From: Capsicum annuum | Taxonomy: Eukaryota; Streptophyta; Magnoliopsida; Solanales; Solanaceae | Length of the DNA stretch: 64,000 nucleotides | NCBI RefSeq assembly: GCF_002878395.1 | Contig: NC_061120.1 | Coordinates: forward strand, 119,600,585-119,664,584 | Direction: 5' to 3' | Part shown: one piece after another, positions 44,814-56,056 of the stretch | Numbering within the stretch: the stretch's first letter is position 1 | Layout: the number at the start of each line of letters is the position of its first letter | The notes under the pieces: model-generated | Database searches by the model: none | What the model was told of the DNA's origin: nothing | Seen by the model: the letters and a program-made list of their open reading frames with translations, nothing else | Program-made: the position numbers and the translations under genes

Positions 44814-47800
44814 TGTAACACCCCGATTCCCATAAACCAGAATGCCACATGGTGCTTGTGATCCCGAGGGACCACAAGCTAACCCTTCACTGATATCCAT
44901 ATCTGTTCACTGTATAATGTAATATGATAAATGCAGAAACTAGCTAAATCTGGCCATAAGGTTCAAATATCTAAATATACAATACTAAAAACTAAATATC
45001 AATACATCTGTCTGATTTGCCTCTACACTGTCTGAACTATGGAGTTAAAGGGACAATTCCCCAACTAACTCCATCTACTCAAATCACCAAATCAATGAAA
45101 TAGAATATCCTCGGATAATAAGGACTCACTACTTCACCCACTGCTACAAGATCTGACATCTAAATATACTCTGAATCTTGCTCTTCTTAACCTATGGTAG
45201 GGAAAGCACCATAGCACGAATGCGTCAGTAAAAGGAATGTACCGAGTTTGCAAAGATAGGGTAAGGTAAAATATAAGGCTTATGCATAAACATAACAATT
45301 TGAATAATATGTATTCGCTAGAATAAAGATATGCAAAAACTCTACAGTTACCAATTTTGAAACATGTCTGATCAACAATACACACATGGATGCATAATGT
45401 ACAACTGAAATCATCATGACAATGAATGTTACATTTTGAACGCTGACACTTGAAAATAATAATACTGATAGTAAGATACTGAGTATCTGAAGCCACTAGA
45501 GCTGACATCTGTACTTATCCATACTGAGAAATTGGATAACTGATATTACTGATATTTGATATTCAAATTTACCAACTCTGGAACCCTGAACAACTTAATC
45601 TGAAATCAACCCTTATCTAGGAGGAAGTCTCTAGAACACTAAACAACTAAATCTGAGATCAACCCTCATCTACCAGGAAGTCTCTAGAACACTACACAAC
45701 TAAATCTGGGATCAACCCTCATCTAGTAGGAAGTCTCTATACTCAACAATTATGATAATCGGTAAATAAGTTTGAGAGCAACCCTCATCTCGTAGGAAGT
45801 CTCTCTACTCAATGATAATGATAGCAATACTCGAAGGCCTATATCTGACAGCCTCAACTTCTGTACATGAACTGAGTTCTTTTCTGAGACTGTTACTGAA
45901 ACTGTGGGAGTGATCATTAAACTGACATGCCCTACTTACCACAAGTGGGATCCAACCTGTACCACAGCAGGAAGGGTGTCAATACCGTGCCACCAGTAAA
46001 GAAAACTGCATAGGACCTTCTACTATTAGGACCTCAAACGAAAATGGTGGGACCCTCTACTCGCAGGACAACCACCTCATCTAACCCTCTACTCGTAGGA
46101 TACATGTCTCAACCTATGTTGGTGACGTAGTTCTGGAGCATAAGGATTTTTACCAGGAATCAAACCCTCTACTAGGAGGATTGTTCCTATACTTAGCTCA
46201 CTCGGTGCTGAATCGTACTCCCAACTAAAAGACATTTAACTGGTTGTTAACTGTAATTAACTAAAATTAATTTGTTCTCGTGTAATGATACTTTATCAAT
46301 ATGACAGAGTTTCCTTGATTCCATTCTCTGATGGATTATTTCTAATTGCCACTAACTTTTAAGATAAGCTTACTATCTCACAAAATGTACAGAGTTCTGT
46401 AACGGAGTGAATTGATATGTAAGATTTCAGAGCTTCATTGCCCGATTATTCGATAAATAATGATTTCCGAGATTACTGAGATTTCCCCAAGTTTTAAAAC
46501 TAACCGAGAGTTCATTGTTCATCGCTCGATTGAGATTACCGTGAAACTGACTCGGCTCTAGACCAGCAGACTATTTCGGGCAAACGTATCCCCAGCATAC
46601 AATAGCATAAAGTAACACAAGATAGATAACTCATACACAACATGCCCATAGGCCATCATACGCAACATATAATTAAGGACTTCACACTTAGCAAATCAGT
46701 AGGCCTCATTTCTCCATATAAGCATCCAATTGAACACGTGGGGACCATGCTTTCGGTCCGCAATAAATACTACACACAAACATCATAGTTACCTCAACAA
46801 TTCATTATGGAATTCCATTATACTCGCGCAACGCACCACAAATTCAAGGAAATCAACTATCCATAGGAACAAAGTATGAATTTGTCTTTTATGACCTAAT
46901 AAACCACAATGCATAGTTTCCTATTATCTTAAATATTTTGTCAAACATATGCTAGACATAAGTTATGCATATGGATATGGCATTAAAATCATAATTTGGA
47001 TAACAAACATGTCAAATATTTAAATTTGTCTTCACATAGGCATTTTAGTAATCATCTAACATGCACCATTTAGGGCATAGGTTTAATGCTCAATTTCATG
47101 CACCACAACACTATCATCCTTCAACTTCAACGTCCACATTTCTCAATTCACAATCCTAGTCACATTTAGAAAATATTTGACATATCAATCAATAGTTGGG
47201 ATATATAATTCCTAATAACAATTATTAAGTCATAACAAGGAAATAATGGAATAATAGTATAAATCAAGGCTTAACAATTTAAATTATCATATATTCATAA
47301 TCAATTAATTTTGGACCTATTATGTTATAAAAACAAAATCTCTAGTCTCTTAGGTATTTTCATAAACACCTTACATGCACTTCTTAGTCATAGGTGGATT
47401 CATCAAGATTACAAGTATTCAATCACCCATTTCATATATTTATACATCACACACCACCATTGTTTCCAAAAACATACAAAGATACCTTCTTTGATATCAT
47501 CAACTTCAACAACATAATCACCAATCATCATAAAAATACTACACACCTATACTTCAACTAACGCACATAATCATCCCACACATATATCTCAACCATCATG
47601 TGAATACTACACACATACACAATAAAAATTTAGAAAGTATAATCATATATATAAATATATGTACACATGTATCTTGAGCCTTTGAAAAAGGATTTGTGGG
47701 CTCTATGGATGGAAGGAGCCCATGGATAAACACTTGCATACCTTAGATTTCGTAGCCGAAGAGATTGACGGAAGCAATTCGCAAAGCGAAGCCTTGAATC

Positions 47801-48448
47801 GATTCCCCCAATTAGAACCCTAACCCTAACTCCTCTTCTTCTATATATATATGTATGCTTATATTTTGAGAGAGAGATATAAGAGAAAGGAAAGAAAATG
47901 AATGACAATTCTCAGCTCAAAGGGGGTATATATAGAGGGTTACAATAATGGGAAATGATCAAAATACCTTTAAAAATCAATTAATGTCAAATATGCACTT
48001 CAATAATCTATCCGATAGGCTTAAGTAAATTGGCAATAACTTTTTACTCTGATGTCCAAATTTGATGAAACAAATTTCACTGGAAACAAGACTCTTAGGG
48101 CTTTCCTTTGATATATAGCAGCTCGCACAGTTCATTATGTACAAGGAGTGATGATTGTTTCAAGTTGACCAAAAAAATCACCTGGCTACAGTATTTTTTT
48201 CCTACATATTTTACTGTTCATAGTTCGATCGGAATAGTCGTAGTTTGATTGGAATGGTCGTAACTCATCGCTCGAGTGTCTGTTTTGGGTGATCCACATA
48301 TCGTTAGAAATATTATTCGATGTTCTACTAAATGGTGGGTGAAAATCAAAGAAATGAAACACAAAAAAGTTATAAATTATTCTCGAAGATAGGATTCTGA
48401 CATATTTACACACAAAATTTCAACAAAAAAAATTTTCGGGGTATTATA
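44814..48448 (-). repeat. J3 5' LTR
   Basis: It starts TGTAACACCCC and ends CGGGGTATTATA. A TATA candidate CTATATATA (minus) lies at 47927-47935, at the same place as a changed word in the partner. It keeps the 231-bp segment lost from the partner. No gene is seen. Confidence 0.93.
45575..45800. repeat. 53-bp tandem repeat in the second J3 LTR
   Basis: Same three-unit array as at 40694-40918, with substitutions. It therefore predates the insertion of J3. Confidence 0.9.
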
Positions 48449-48526
48449 GGTTGGGTAAGGGGGTGGTCCCCAATACTGGTTGAACGTGGAATGCCTAGTA
48501 TGACAAGGCCGTGTTTCGGGTATTTT
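48449..48526 (+). repeat. G3 3' LTR, last 78 bp
   Basis: It aligns with 29812-29889: GGGTAAGGGGGTGGTCCCC against GGGTAACTGGGGTAGTCCCC, then AATGCCTAGTATGACAAGGCC. The end is decayed (TATTTT for the usual CGTCA), then the TSD CTAAG follows. Confidence 0.8.
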
Positions 48527-48890
48527 CTAAGACATACTTTGTTCCTACCCCAGTGGGTGAGTCCATGTTTGCTAGATGAGTCTATAAGAAGTGTCCTATC
48601 ATAGTTCACCATAAAGTCTCACTAGATGACCTAATAGAGTTTGAGATGGTATGTTTTAATGCAATTTTGGGAATGGATTGGCACCATGTATGGTATATCA
48701 ATAGATTGTTGCACCCATGTGGTAAAGTTTCAATTTTCTAATAAGGCAGATTTTAAGTAGGAGGGTAGTTTAGTGTCTTCCAAAAATTATTTTATCTCTT
48801 ATCTTAAGGCTGGAAAGTTAATATAAAAATGTTGTATATATCATTTAGTTTCATTCAAAGATACAAAGTCTAAATCCGTAAATGTTCAAT
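48527..48890 (+). pseudogene. G4 protease, C-terminal half
   Basis: The plus strand reads TYFVPTPVGESMFAR-VYKK, then CPIIVHHKVSLDDLIEFEMV and NAILGMDWHHV. This continues the PR half ending at 27515 in the same frame after one copy of the TSD. One stop splits the first segment. Confidence 0.88.
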
Positions 48891-49605
48891 TAGTCCATCT
48901 AGTTAATGAGTTTCTTAAGGTTTTCCCCGAAGATCTACCAGGGGTACCTCCAAATAGAAAAGTAGAATTCGGTATTGATCTTTTTCCTGACACTCAGCCT
49001 ATCTCTATCCCTCTAAATAGTATGGCCCCAGCCAAACTTAATGATTTAAAGAATCAGCTTAAGGGCCTCTTAGATAATGGTTTGAAAAGACCCAATATTT
49101 CTTTTTAGGGTGCCCAGTCTTCTTTGTATGCAAAAAAGATGGCACTCTCAGAATATGAATAGATTATAGACCGCTAAACAAGGTTACCATCATGAACATG
49201 TATCCTATTCCTAGAATCCACTATTTCTCGGATAAACCTCAAGGTTCCATGTGGTTCTTCTAGATTAACCTTAGGTCAAGATATCATCAGTTTAAAATTA
49301 GGGAGCAAGACAGTCCAAAAATAGTTTTCCAAATTAGGTATGGCCATTTTAAGTTTGTGGTTACGTCGTTTGGACTGAAAAATGCTCCTGTAGCTTTCAT
49401 GGACTTGATGAGTAGGGTCGTCAAGCAGTACTTCAACATATTTGTAATTTTCTTTACAGATGACATACTGGTGTATTCCATAAGTAAGTAAGAACATGTA
49501 GGAAATTTGAGAATAGTGTTCCAGACCTTTAAGGACGGTTAATTATTTGCAAAGTTTGGTAAATGTTAATTTTTATTGTAATCTGTTACGGTCTTGGGCC
49601 ATGTC
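48891..49605 (+). pseudogene. G4 reverse transcriptase, first part
   Basis: RT starts VNEFLKVFPEDLPGVPPNR and VEFGIDLFPDTQPISIPL. Motif A reads INLRSRYHQFKI (Asp to Asn). FVVTSFGLKNAPVAFMDLM follows, and the active site is FFTDDILVYS with both Asp kept (about 49450-49480). It ends in LGHV at 49605, where J4 is inserted, and continues at 58849. Antisense open frames near 49276-49497 are shadows. Confidence 0.92.
49601..49605. repeat. J4 target-site duplication, left copy (right copy 58849-58853)
   Basis: ATGTC on the left and ATATC on the right: five bases with one mismatch. The RT frame LGHV-IS is continuous across the insertion. Confidence 0.82.
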
Positions 49606-52390
49606 TGTAATGCCCCAAACGAAACACAGTGCTTATGACCCCAAAGAATGATAAGTTAACCTATAATGATATCTATAACTGAGCACTGAATAATATACTG
49701 TAAATATGCGGAATATAAGATGTAAGGCCATAAGGTTCAAAACTGAACTAATACTGAATATAAAAAATATTTGTAATGGGATATAACAACACCCTCAACT
49801 AAAATAAACTATATGAAACATGCTGTAGTCTGAGAGCCTCTAAACTGTCTGAAATCTATAGAGTTGATGGGACATGTCCCCAACTAACTCCAAAGTACTA
49901 AAATAATAAAGTAATAAGATAATCATGATATCCTCGAATGATGAGGACTCACTACTAGTCTCGCTGCTCAATATCTGATCTACTAAGGATGCTCGGGTGC
50001 TCGTGCTTTTAAACTTATGGTATAAAATACCATAGCGCAATTGCGTCAGTACAATTGAATATACTGATATGCATGTGAGGTAAGAAGAATGTAAGGGTTT
50101 AGATGCATTAATAATAATAACTGACTGATGACATGAACATGAACGCGTGAGAAATACATGCATGAATACATAAACTAGGACTTTGGTCGTGAAAATACTA
50201 AATACTATTGTATTCACATCTGAGTTTAATAGTATTGGGATACTGAATAACTTAGTCTATTGATGATATGAATTACGAAGTTTACAGGTGATCGATAATT
50301 AAGGTTAATGGTACTATATTACTTATAACTGAGTGTACTGATACTGAAAAACAATTTTAGTTCTTTACTGAATTGGATGACTATATCTGACAATCCTAAT
50401 TTTGATAGAACTAGCTGAGTTCCATACTGAGATGAGTGACAGTATCTGACAGTCCTGATATCTATAGAACTTAGCTGAGTTCTATTATTGAGACAGAATA
50501 TAAAACTGAGACTGTGGGATGTAATCATCTAGCCGACATTCCTTAAATCTGAACTGGTGGGGTCCAACCTATAACACCAGAAGGAAGGATGTCAGTACTT
50601 TTCCATAGGTAAAGACAAGCTGTAACTAAACCCTCTCTGACAGGTAGCTCTTCCGTCAACCCTTCCTAGTAGGAAAACTAAAATGAGGTGTATAGTCCCT
50701 AAACCTCGTTGGGGTATATTTCTACCTATGCTTGCTATGTAGTTCTGGAATACAAGGATTTCTTCTAAGGATCACACCCTCTACTGACTAATAGGTGGGA
50801 CCTCATCCTTGGGTTCACTCCATGTTAATTCCTATTTCCAACTAAAAAGACACTAAATTGAACTATTACTGATTGTATTGTATAACTGGTTTGAACCAGG
50901 TTCACTAAATTCCTTTGACTGATGGTATACTACTGAGATATGATAATTGACTTGGTTAGGTGAGATTATGAAGATTACAGAGATTACTGATATTACTGAG
51001 ATCACTCAGTGAGGTTACTGAGATTACTGAGGTTATTGAGTAGGACTAGACTGATACTGAATTCCCTGAATATTCCTGAGTCATGAGACTGAATGAATTC
51101 TATTGATCATGGCTTGACTGAGAGAATCATTAAAACTAACACTGGATCTAGGTACATAGCTAAATTGTTGGGTACAAGTATCCCCAGGACTCAATAGCAT
51201 GAAACTAACAAAACTTAATACTTCTTGAACATGTGAACAATATCAACAATTCATTATACAATATGTTGGGGATTTCATAAAGCACATGGTTATCATAATG
51301 TTGTACATGGATAGGAATGCATATAATCATGTCATAACTTCATACTCTAGCATTATGACCATTCCACCTAATATCTAGAAGCACATCTATAGCATGGGAG
51401 TCATTTGAACATAAGGTTAAAACATATATTTATCATTTGGGTCACAATTAAGCTATAATGCATAATTTCTATTCTCTTAGGAATTTCATCAAACACCATA
51501 CATTCACCACTTAGGGCATTGGCATAATCATCAATTAAAACACCATAACCAACTAAGTTCATAGTTTTAAACTTACATGCTAACATAGTTTCATAAAACA
51601 AATAAAAATTTCTAACTTGGTAATCGTACAACAACAACCACATGAACATAATAAATCCATAACAAGAATATAAGAATTCATAGTTTAAAACTTCATTCTT
51701 GGGATTCATGGATGAAAAGATTCAATGAATAAACACTATTTATACCTTAGTTCTTCATTACACGAAGATTGATAGAGAGATTCTTGAATTAGAGTATTGA
51801 ATTTGAATCCTTAATTGAAAACCCTAACTTATTCTTGAGAGAAACTTGAGAGAGACACTCTATTTTGGTTGAATTCGAGCTAAATCCCATGTTTTAGACT
51901 TATATAGGGGTGGGAAATTGACCCTTTTTCCCTTAAAAATGTGGATATTTAATGACTGAAACTGGGCATCAATGCTAGTATTGATGCAGCACGTCGATGG
52001 CATCGATGGTATAGTCTACGCGTTGCGCCATAATCGCGTCAAGTCTTAGTACATTGACCATGGCAACCTGCAACAATATCAACCATTGAGATTAGCGATG
52101 TGGCATGCCAAGATCCCAATGGTCCACTATTTTGGGCTTTTGAACGTTGTCTAGACAAGCCCTAAAAAATCCAAAACTTATCCCTAAACACCTATTAACC
52201 TTCCTGGTCATGAATTTTCAATAATACAGACCTTTAAAGTATATTAACGTCAAGAAATGAGGCTGTGAACTTTTGAAGGCTAAAATAAACTAAGTTGGAA
52301 ACTTAGCTAGAACCTTCTAAGTATGGGGACCCCCATTAAGTAGCATAAATAGATTGAATGAAGCTTAGAATTTTGTGGGATCTCATATTA
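49606..52390 (-). repeat. J4 3' LTR
   Basis: It starts TGTAATGCCCC; the end near CTCATAT is decayed. A clear TATA word CCTATATAAG (minus) lies at 51900-51908. A short GATTACTGA-type repeat spans 50965-51050, and its partner is at 57455-57525. No gene is seen. Confidence 0.87.
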
Positions 52391-54374
52391 TGTCCCCCTT
52401 GGGAACGTTCTTCCTTGAATGGTTCTAACTGAGATAACGAAAATGATAACCTAAAATACATGCTGAACATGAACAACTAAAGCATGAGTACATTACTGAC
52501 ATTACTGATTTGCTGAGATTTATTCAAAGCATGCATATCTGATGCATAATTTCATGGCTGGCATGACTGATAAGCTAAATATATTATATTAAACATGCAC
52601 ATCTGATGCATGAATACATGACTGATCTTCCACACGAATGCATGAATGAATATGTAATGGTAATTTATACCAAGTTTATAATAGAAATTGGAGCATGAAA
52701 CTGGATAAGTTCAAGGGAGACTATTTCTTTAAACTTAAAATGCTAATGAGCCTTAAATTAATTTCTAGATATGCATGAACAGAAACAAGTGAATGTAAAT
52801 AAGTCTGGAATATGATACATGAGCTTTTTATAATGATCTGAACTGAGAACCTTGAATACGTGGCTTACAACCAAGGTCAGAGTTTAAGGGTCAACTCATG
52901 AGTACCCTTTACCCCAAACTGGATTTGTTACAAAGAGAGAGAGTGGTATATTTATGTTATGAAGGTTTAGGGAATTATAGTGTATCTCCCCCTTGGGGCA
53001 TTATGTCCCTTGAAAATATATAGGGCTGACTTTGCTGAGCTACGAGGAAAGATAAGGCAATGCAAGAGGCACCTAAGAATTGAATCATGACTGAATACCA
53101 CGAACCAAGTTGAACATGCCACTACCTAGTTGGTCCATCTTAGAATGATGTAATTCATGAGATTCCGAGTACTACAATTAGATGGAACTGACTCACTGGC
53201 TTTATGGACTAACTCATGTTGAAAACTTATACTCGACTAAAGCATTGTAATGACATTCTTTCTATTTAGTTCTAGTGATGGTAAGGAGAAAACAAATCTT
53301 ATTCCGGCTAGAGTAGGACATCTGAATAGGTGATCGCTACATGGCTGGGATTGTTGTATTAAGAGGCAAGGCCTAAGTAACATCGTCTAAGATAAAGTGA
53401 CTAAGCCTTATGCACTGCACTGGGACTACTAAAAAGATTCTCGTGGGCGGTAAGCATGAATGCACAAATATACTAGACTGATAGCTGAATAATGGACATG
53501 TAAAACTGAATGACGGATAGCTGCATGACTGATAGCTAAATAGTAAATATGTAAAACTGAACTACACTTGGTTTGAATAGCTGGTCTAGAACTATATAGT
53601 ATTATGCATAGAAGGTAATGACTGACTATGCAATGTGAGGTAACTGAGCATGAATGAGTAAAAAACTATATTACCATTAAAATATAAGACCAAGCATCCA
53701 ACATAATTCGAAAACATTCTGTAAACTAGGGTACTGATATACCAATGACTGAATAAGTGATAGCCATATTCTATGGTTGGGTAATACTACAAGTGAATAG
53801 TGTTTATGATCTGACTGGACTAGGACTGGGACTAAGATTGTAGTTAAGATGCCAATTGAGAATGTAACCATAACTAAGACTCTAACTAAGACTAAATAAT
53901 GGTTTTCTATATCTGTGTTTTAGACTAGTACAGGAGTACTGAATCCTGATATCAAAGTGATAGCTAAAAGCCATGGTTTTGTGGGACTATCTAAGTCCTT
54001 TACTAGATATTGATTTTTGTACTATCACTGTAACTGAGGCCTGTGGGATGGAACATTAAGACTACGTATTCACTGAGGGATGTAAACTAAGGGTATACGT
54101 AGCATAATCTGAGTTTGACTGAACAGTAGAAGTGACGTAATTAATTGTGTGGGCTAAGAATACTATAACACATTTTTCTATATTCTTGGAATATGATCTG
54201 CAACATAAGATGAACTTAGACCCCTTATACGAGGAACTTGAAACACACATTATTCGATGAAAAACATATGGATATAAGCTGGGTGCATGGAATTTTTACG
54301 TGAAGCATGCGTAAGTATCGTGATGCATAAAGGACAAAACTTTACACTGAGATAACAATAGGTCAGTAATCATC
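52391..54374 (-). other. J4 internal non-coding region with PPT and 3' untranslated motifs
   Basis: The PPT CAAGGGGGACAT (minus) lies near 52391-52402. Palindromes are at 52531-52547 and 52595-52611. A second PPT-like word CTCCCCCTTGGGG lies at 52987-52999. A short imperfect duplication with ATGTAAAACTGAA occurs near 53497-53570. No protein motif is visible in these 2 kb; pol is replaced by this sequence. Confidence 0.75.
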
Positions 54375-54665
54375 TTCCCTTACTGATTTCCTACCAATGC
54401 TGGTAATACTGCTAAAACCTGAAGGCCTAGATTTCAGAGGTACCATAACCGGATAGTTCCTATAAACGTATCTGGCTATGATAGACTGACCCGCTGGGTG
54501 GAGACTCAGAAAGGTCCTGTTAACATCTGGTTTGACCTTAAAGTTAAGTGGTATGTAAAGAGTTATAAAAGGAAAAAAACTCCTGAAATTAAAGATGTGT
54601 AAACATATAAATAAGGAATCTGTGACATACTAGTTTCTGCATCAGGAGGACTTTACTGATCCTAT
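54375..54665 (-). pseudogene. J4 protease stump
   Basis: The minus strand shows a decayed catalytic loop (SLISGVFF for LLDPGA), then FTYHLTLRSNQM. Frame-shifted, it gives a VSTQRVSLS-like segment and then RNYPVMV-like words near 54440-54460. After that the similarity to PR stops and LKSRPSGFSSITSI follows. So PR is cut in the middle and the rest of pol is missing. J3 has the same downstream words near 43801-43880. Confidence 0.7.
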
Positions 54666-55833
54666 CAGGACTGAAGTGCACAGGGTTTGTTTGGACGTTG
54701 CCCACTGATAGCGCTGGAATTATCACCCAACCAATTTGGGTGAGTGGACTGAGCTGAAGGAAAACCGTACAGACATCGTGAACCGGGTTTAGGATAGTCT
54801 CGGACCTTGTGACCTGACTTTCCACATCCAAAACACGTATTACTTCTCGCTCTATGCATACCCTTATGATAATTACCACACTCTTCACAAAGGTAATGAG
54901 TGTGAATAACACTTGCACTACCCTGGGTTTAGGAACCTACCGTCCCATCCCTACGACTATTTTTGAACTTTGGTACTGGTAAACTAGCTGAAGAGGGAAC
55001 TTGAACTAAAACCTTTTGACTACAATGAAAATGGTTACCGCCCTGCCACCCTGGCTGGGAATAACTATAACTACCAATTCTAGCACTCTTATTTTCCTTC
55101 TCCTTTATCTTGAGTTTCTGCTGCTCAATCTGTTGAGCACGGAGCATAATCCAAGATATGTTCATCTCCTTAATGAACATCATAGTCTTGCACTCTTAAC
55201 CACTCTACCCGATATCCTAAACATAAACTTACTCATTCTAGATCTACAGTCTTCTACTACATAGGGAGCATACATAAATAACTGAGTAAACTTGATTGAG
55301 TATTCTTTTGCCCTTATGCTACCTTGTCTGAGATTGATGAACTCTAACACTTTGGCTTCTTTCTGCTCCAGGGGAAAGAATCTATCTAGGAAGGTCATAG
55401 TATCCTCTTCCCATTCTATAGGCCCTACATCTATACCTACTGTCTACCTTTAACTATTTAAACTACATATGGGCTATATCTCATAGCTGATAGGAGGCTA
55501 GCATGACACTCTCAATGGAAGTCACTCCCATTATATATGTAACTTTATGAACCTAGTTAATAAAATTCTGTGGATCCTGTTCGAACATAGAACTGGAGAA
55601 TAAGGGAGGATTCAATCAGGTGAAATCCCAAATCCTGGCTGTAGCAGAATTGGCCATTGGGTTGGCTGGAAAAATAGCTGCCAAATTATTCTGAGCTGTG
55701 ACTGAATTGGTTAGAGTAGTGAATGCAGTTCTGAATTATACATGACAAACATGTTCATCTAGGGGATCTGCCTGAATGAGCTGAGGTGCTGATTGATTAC
55801 CGGTTCTTCTTTTGCTAACCCTTTTAGAGGCAT
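54666..55833 (-). pseudogene. J4 gag polyprotein
   Basis: Start ATG at 55833 (MPLKGLAKEE). The capsid core lies in an open stretch 55398-55180: MTFLDRFFPLEQKEAKVLEF, then NLRQGSIRAKEYSIKFTQLF and APYVVEDCRSRMSKF. The helix and linker follow at 55183-54929: MNISWIMLRAQQIEQQKL and KENKSARIGSYSYSQPG. The zinc knuckle CFGCGKSGHKVRDY lies at 54859-54665, with the last Cys changed to Tyr. This is the best-preserved gag in the window, with three long open stretches in sequence. Confidence 0.9.
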
Positions 55834-56056
55834 GATCTGTAAATAAGAGGATGAGAAGATTAGACTGGGAGTTAAATTTGAGCTCATGCTCACTGGCACT
55901 ACATAAAAACTAAAAGAAGGGAACTATTCCTAAAACATCACATAGCCTATTGTCCATAAGTATGCTGCACAACACACCTATGCATAAGACTCTACTCGAC
56001 GTTGCTTTTCAGACTTCCTTGGAAACTGTTGAACCTTAGGCTTTAATACAATGTTT
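55834..56056 (-). other. J4 leader and decayed primer binding site
   Basis: Leader words match J1 (AAGACTCTACTCGACG against AAGACTCCACTACATACG). The PBS region on the plus strand, CTTAGGCTTTAATACAATG, corresponds to CTTAGGCTCTGATACCAAG, so it has three or four changes. Confidence 0.8.

Larger units (their letters stand above)
39937..48448 (-). mobile_element. J3: non-coding LTR element with 3.4-3.6 kb LTRs, in G3 3' LTR
   Basis: LTRs lie at 39937-43324 and 44814-48448, about 90 percent alike by eye. The 5-bp TSD is perfect (GGTTG). The PBS beside the right LTR and PPT beside the left LTR set the orientation as minus. The internal region is only 1489 bp and has no gag or pol, so LTRs make up over 80 percent of the 8.5-kb element. 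LTR ends, PBS, leader and 3' untranslated motifs match J1 and J4, so it was probably mobilised by the J1 type. The low LTR divergence makes it one of the youngest insertions here. Confidence 0.93.
27516..48526 (+). mobile_element. G3: chromovirus inside G4 protease, with J2 and J3 nested in it
   Basis: Plus-strand order: 5' LTR (27516-29889), PBS, gag, PR, RT (split by solo LTR J2), RH, IN, chromodomain, PPT, and a 3' LTR split by J3 (37619-39936 and 48449-48526). Without the two nested insertions G3 is about 9.7 kb, a normal size for such elements. The TSD is CTAAG. The two LTRs are only about 75-80 percent alike by eye, so the insertion is old. Its leader carries the family hairpin at 30003-30015. 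Confidence 0.88.

Noticed and set aside
51401..51709. Open frame with a pentatricopeptide-like look (YGVLIDDYANAL, VFDEIPKR), with a related frame at 57883-58068
   Set aside because: Both are the same position of the two J4 LTRs; related LTRs show the same bases without the frame. The resemblance is short and not repeated with a 35-residue period, so it is not a PPR gene.
52987..52999. Could be the true PPT and 3' LTR start of J4
   Set aside because: The TSD and the alignment of both LTRs put the 3' LTR edge at about 52390, next to another PPT. Kept instead as a second PPT-like site.
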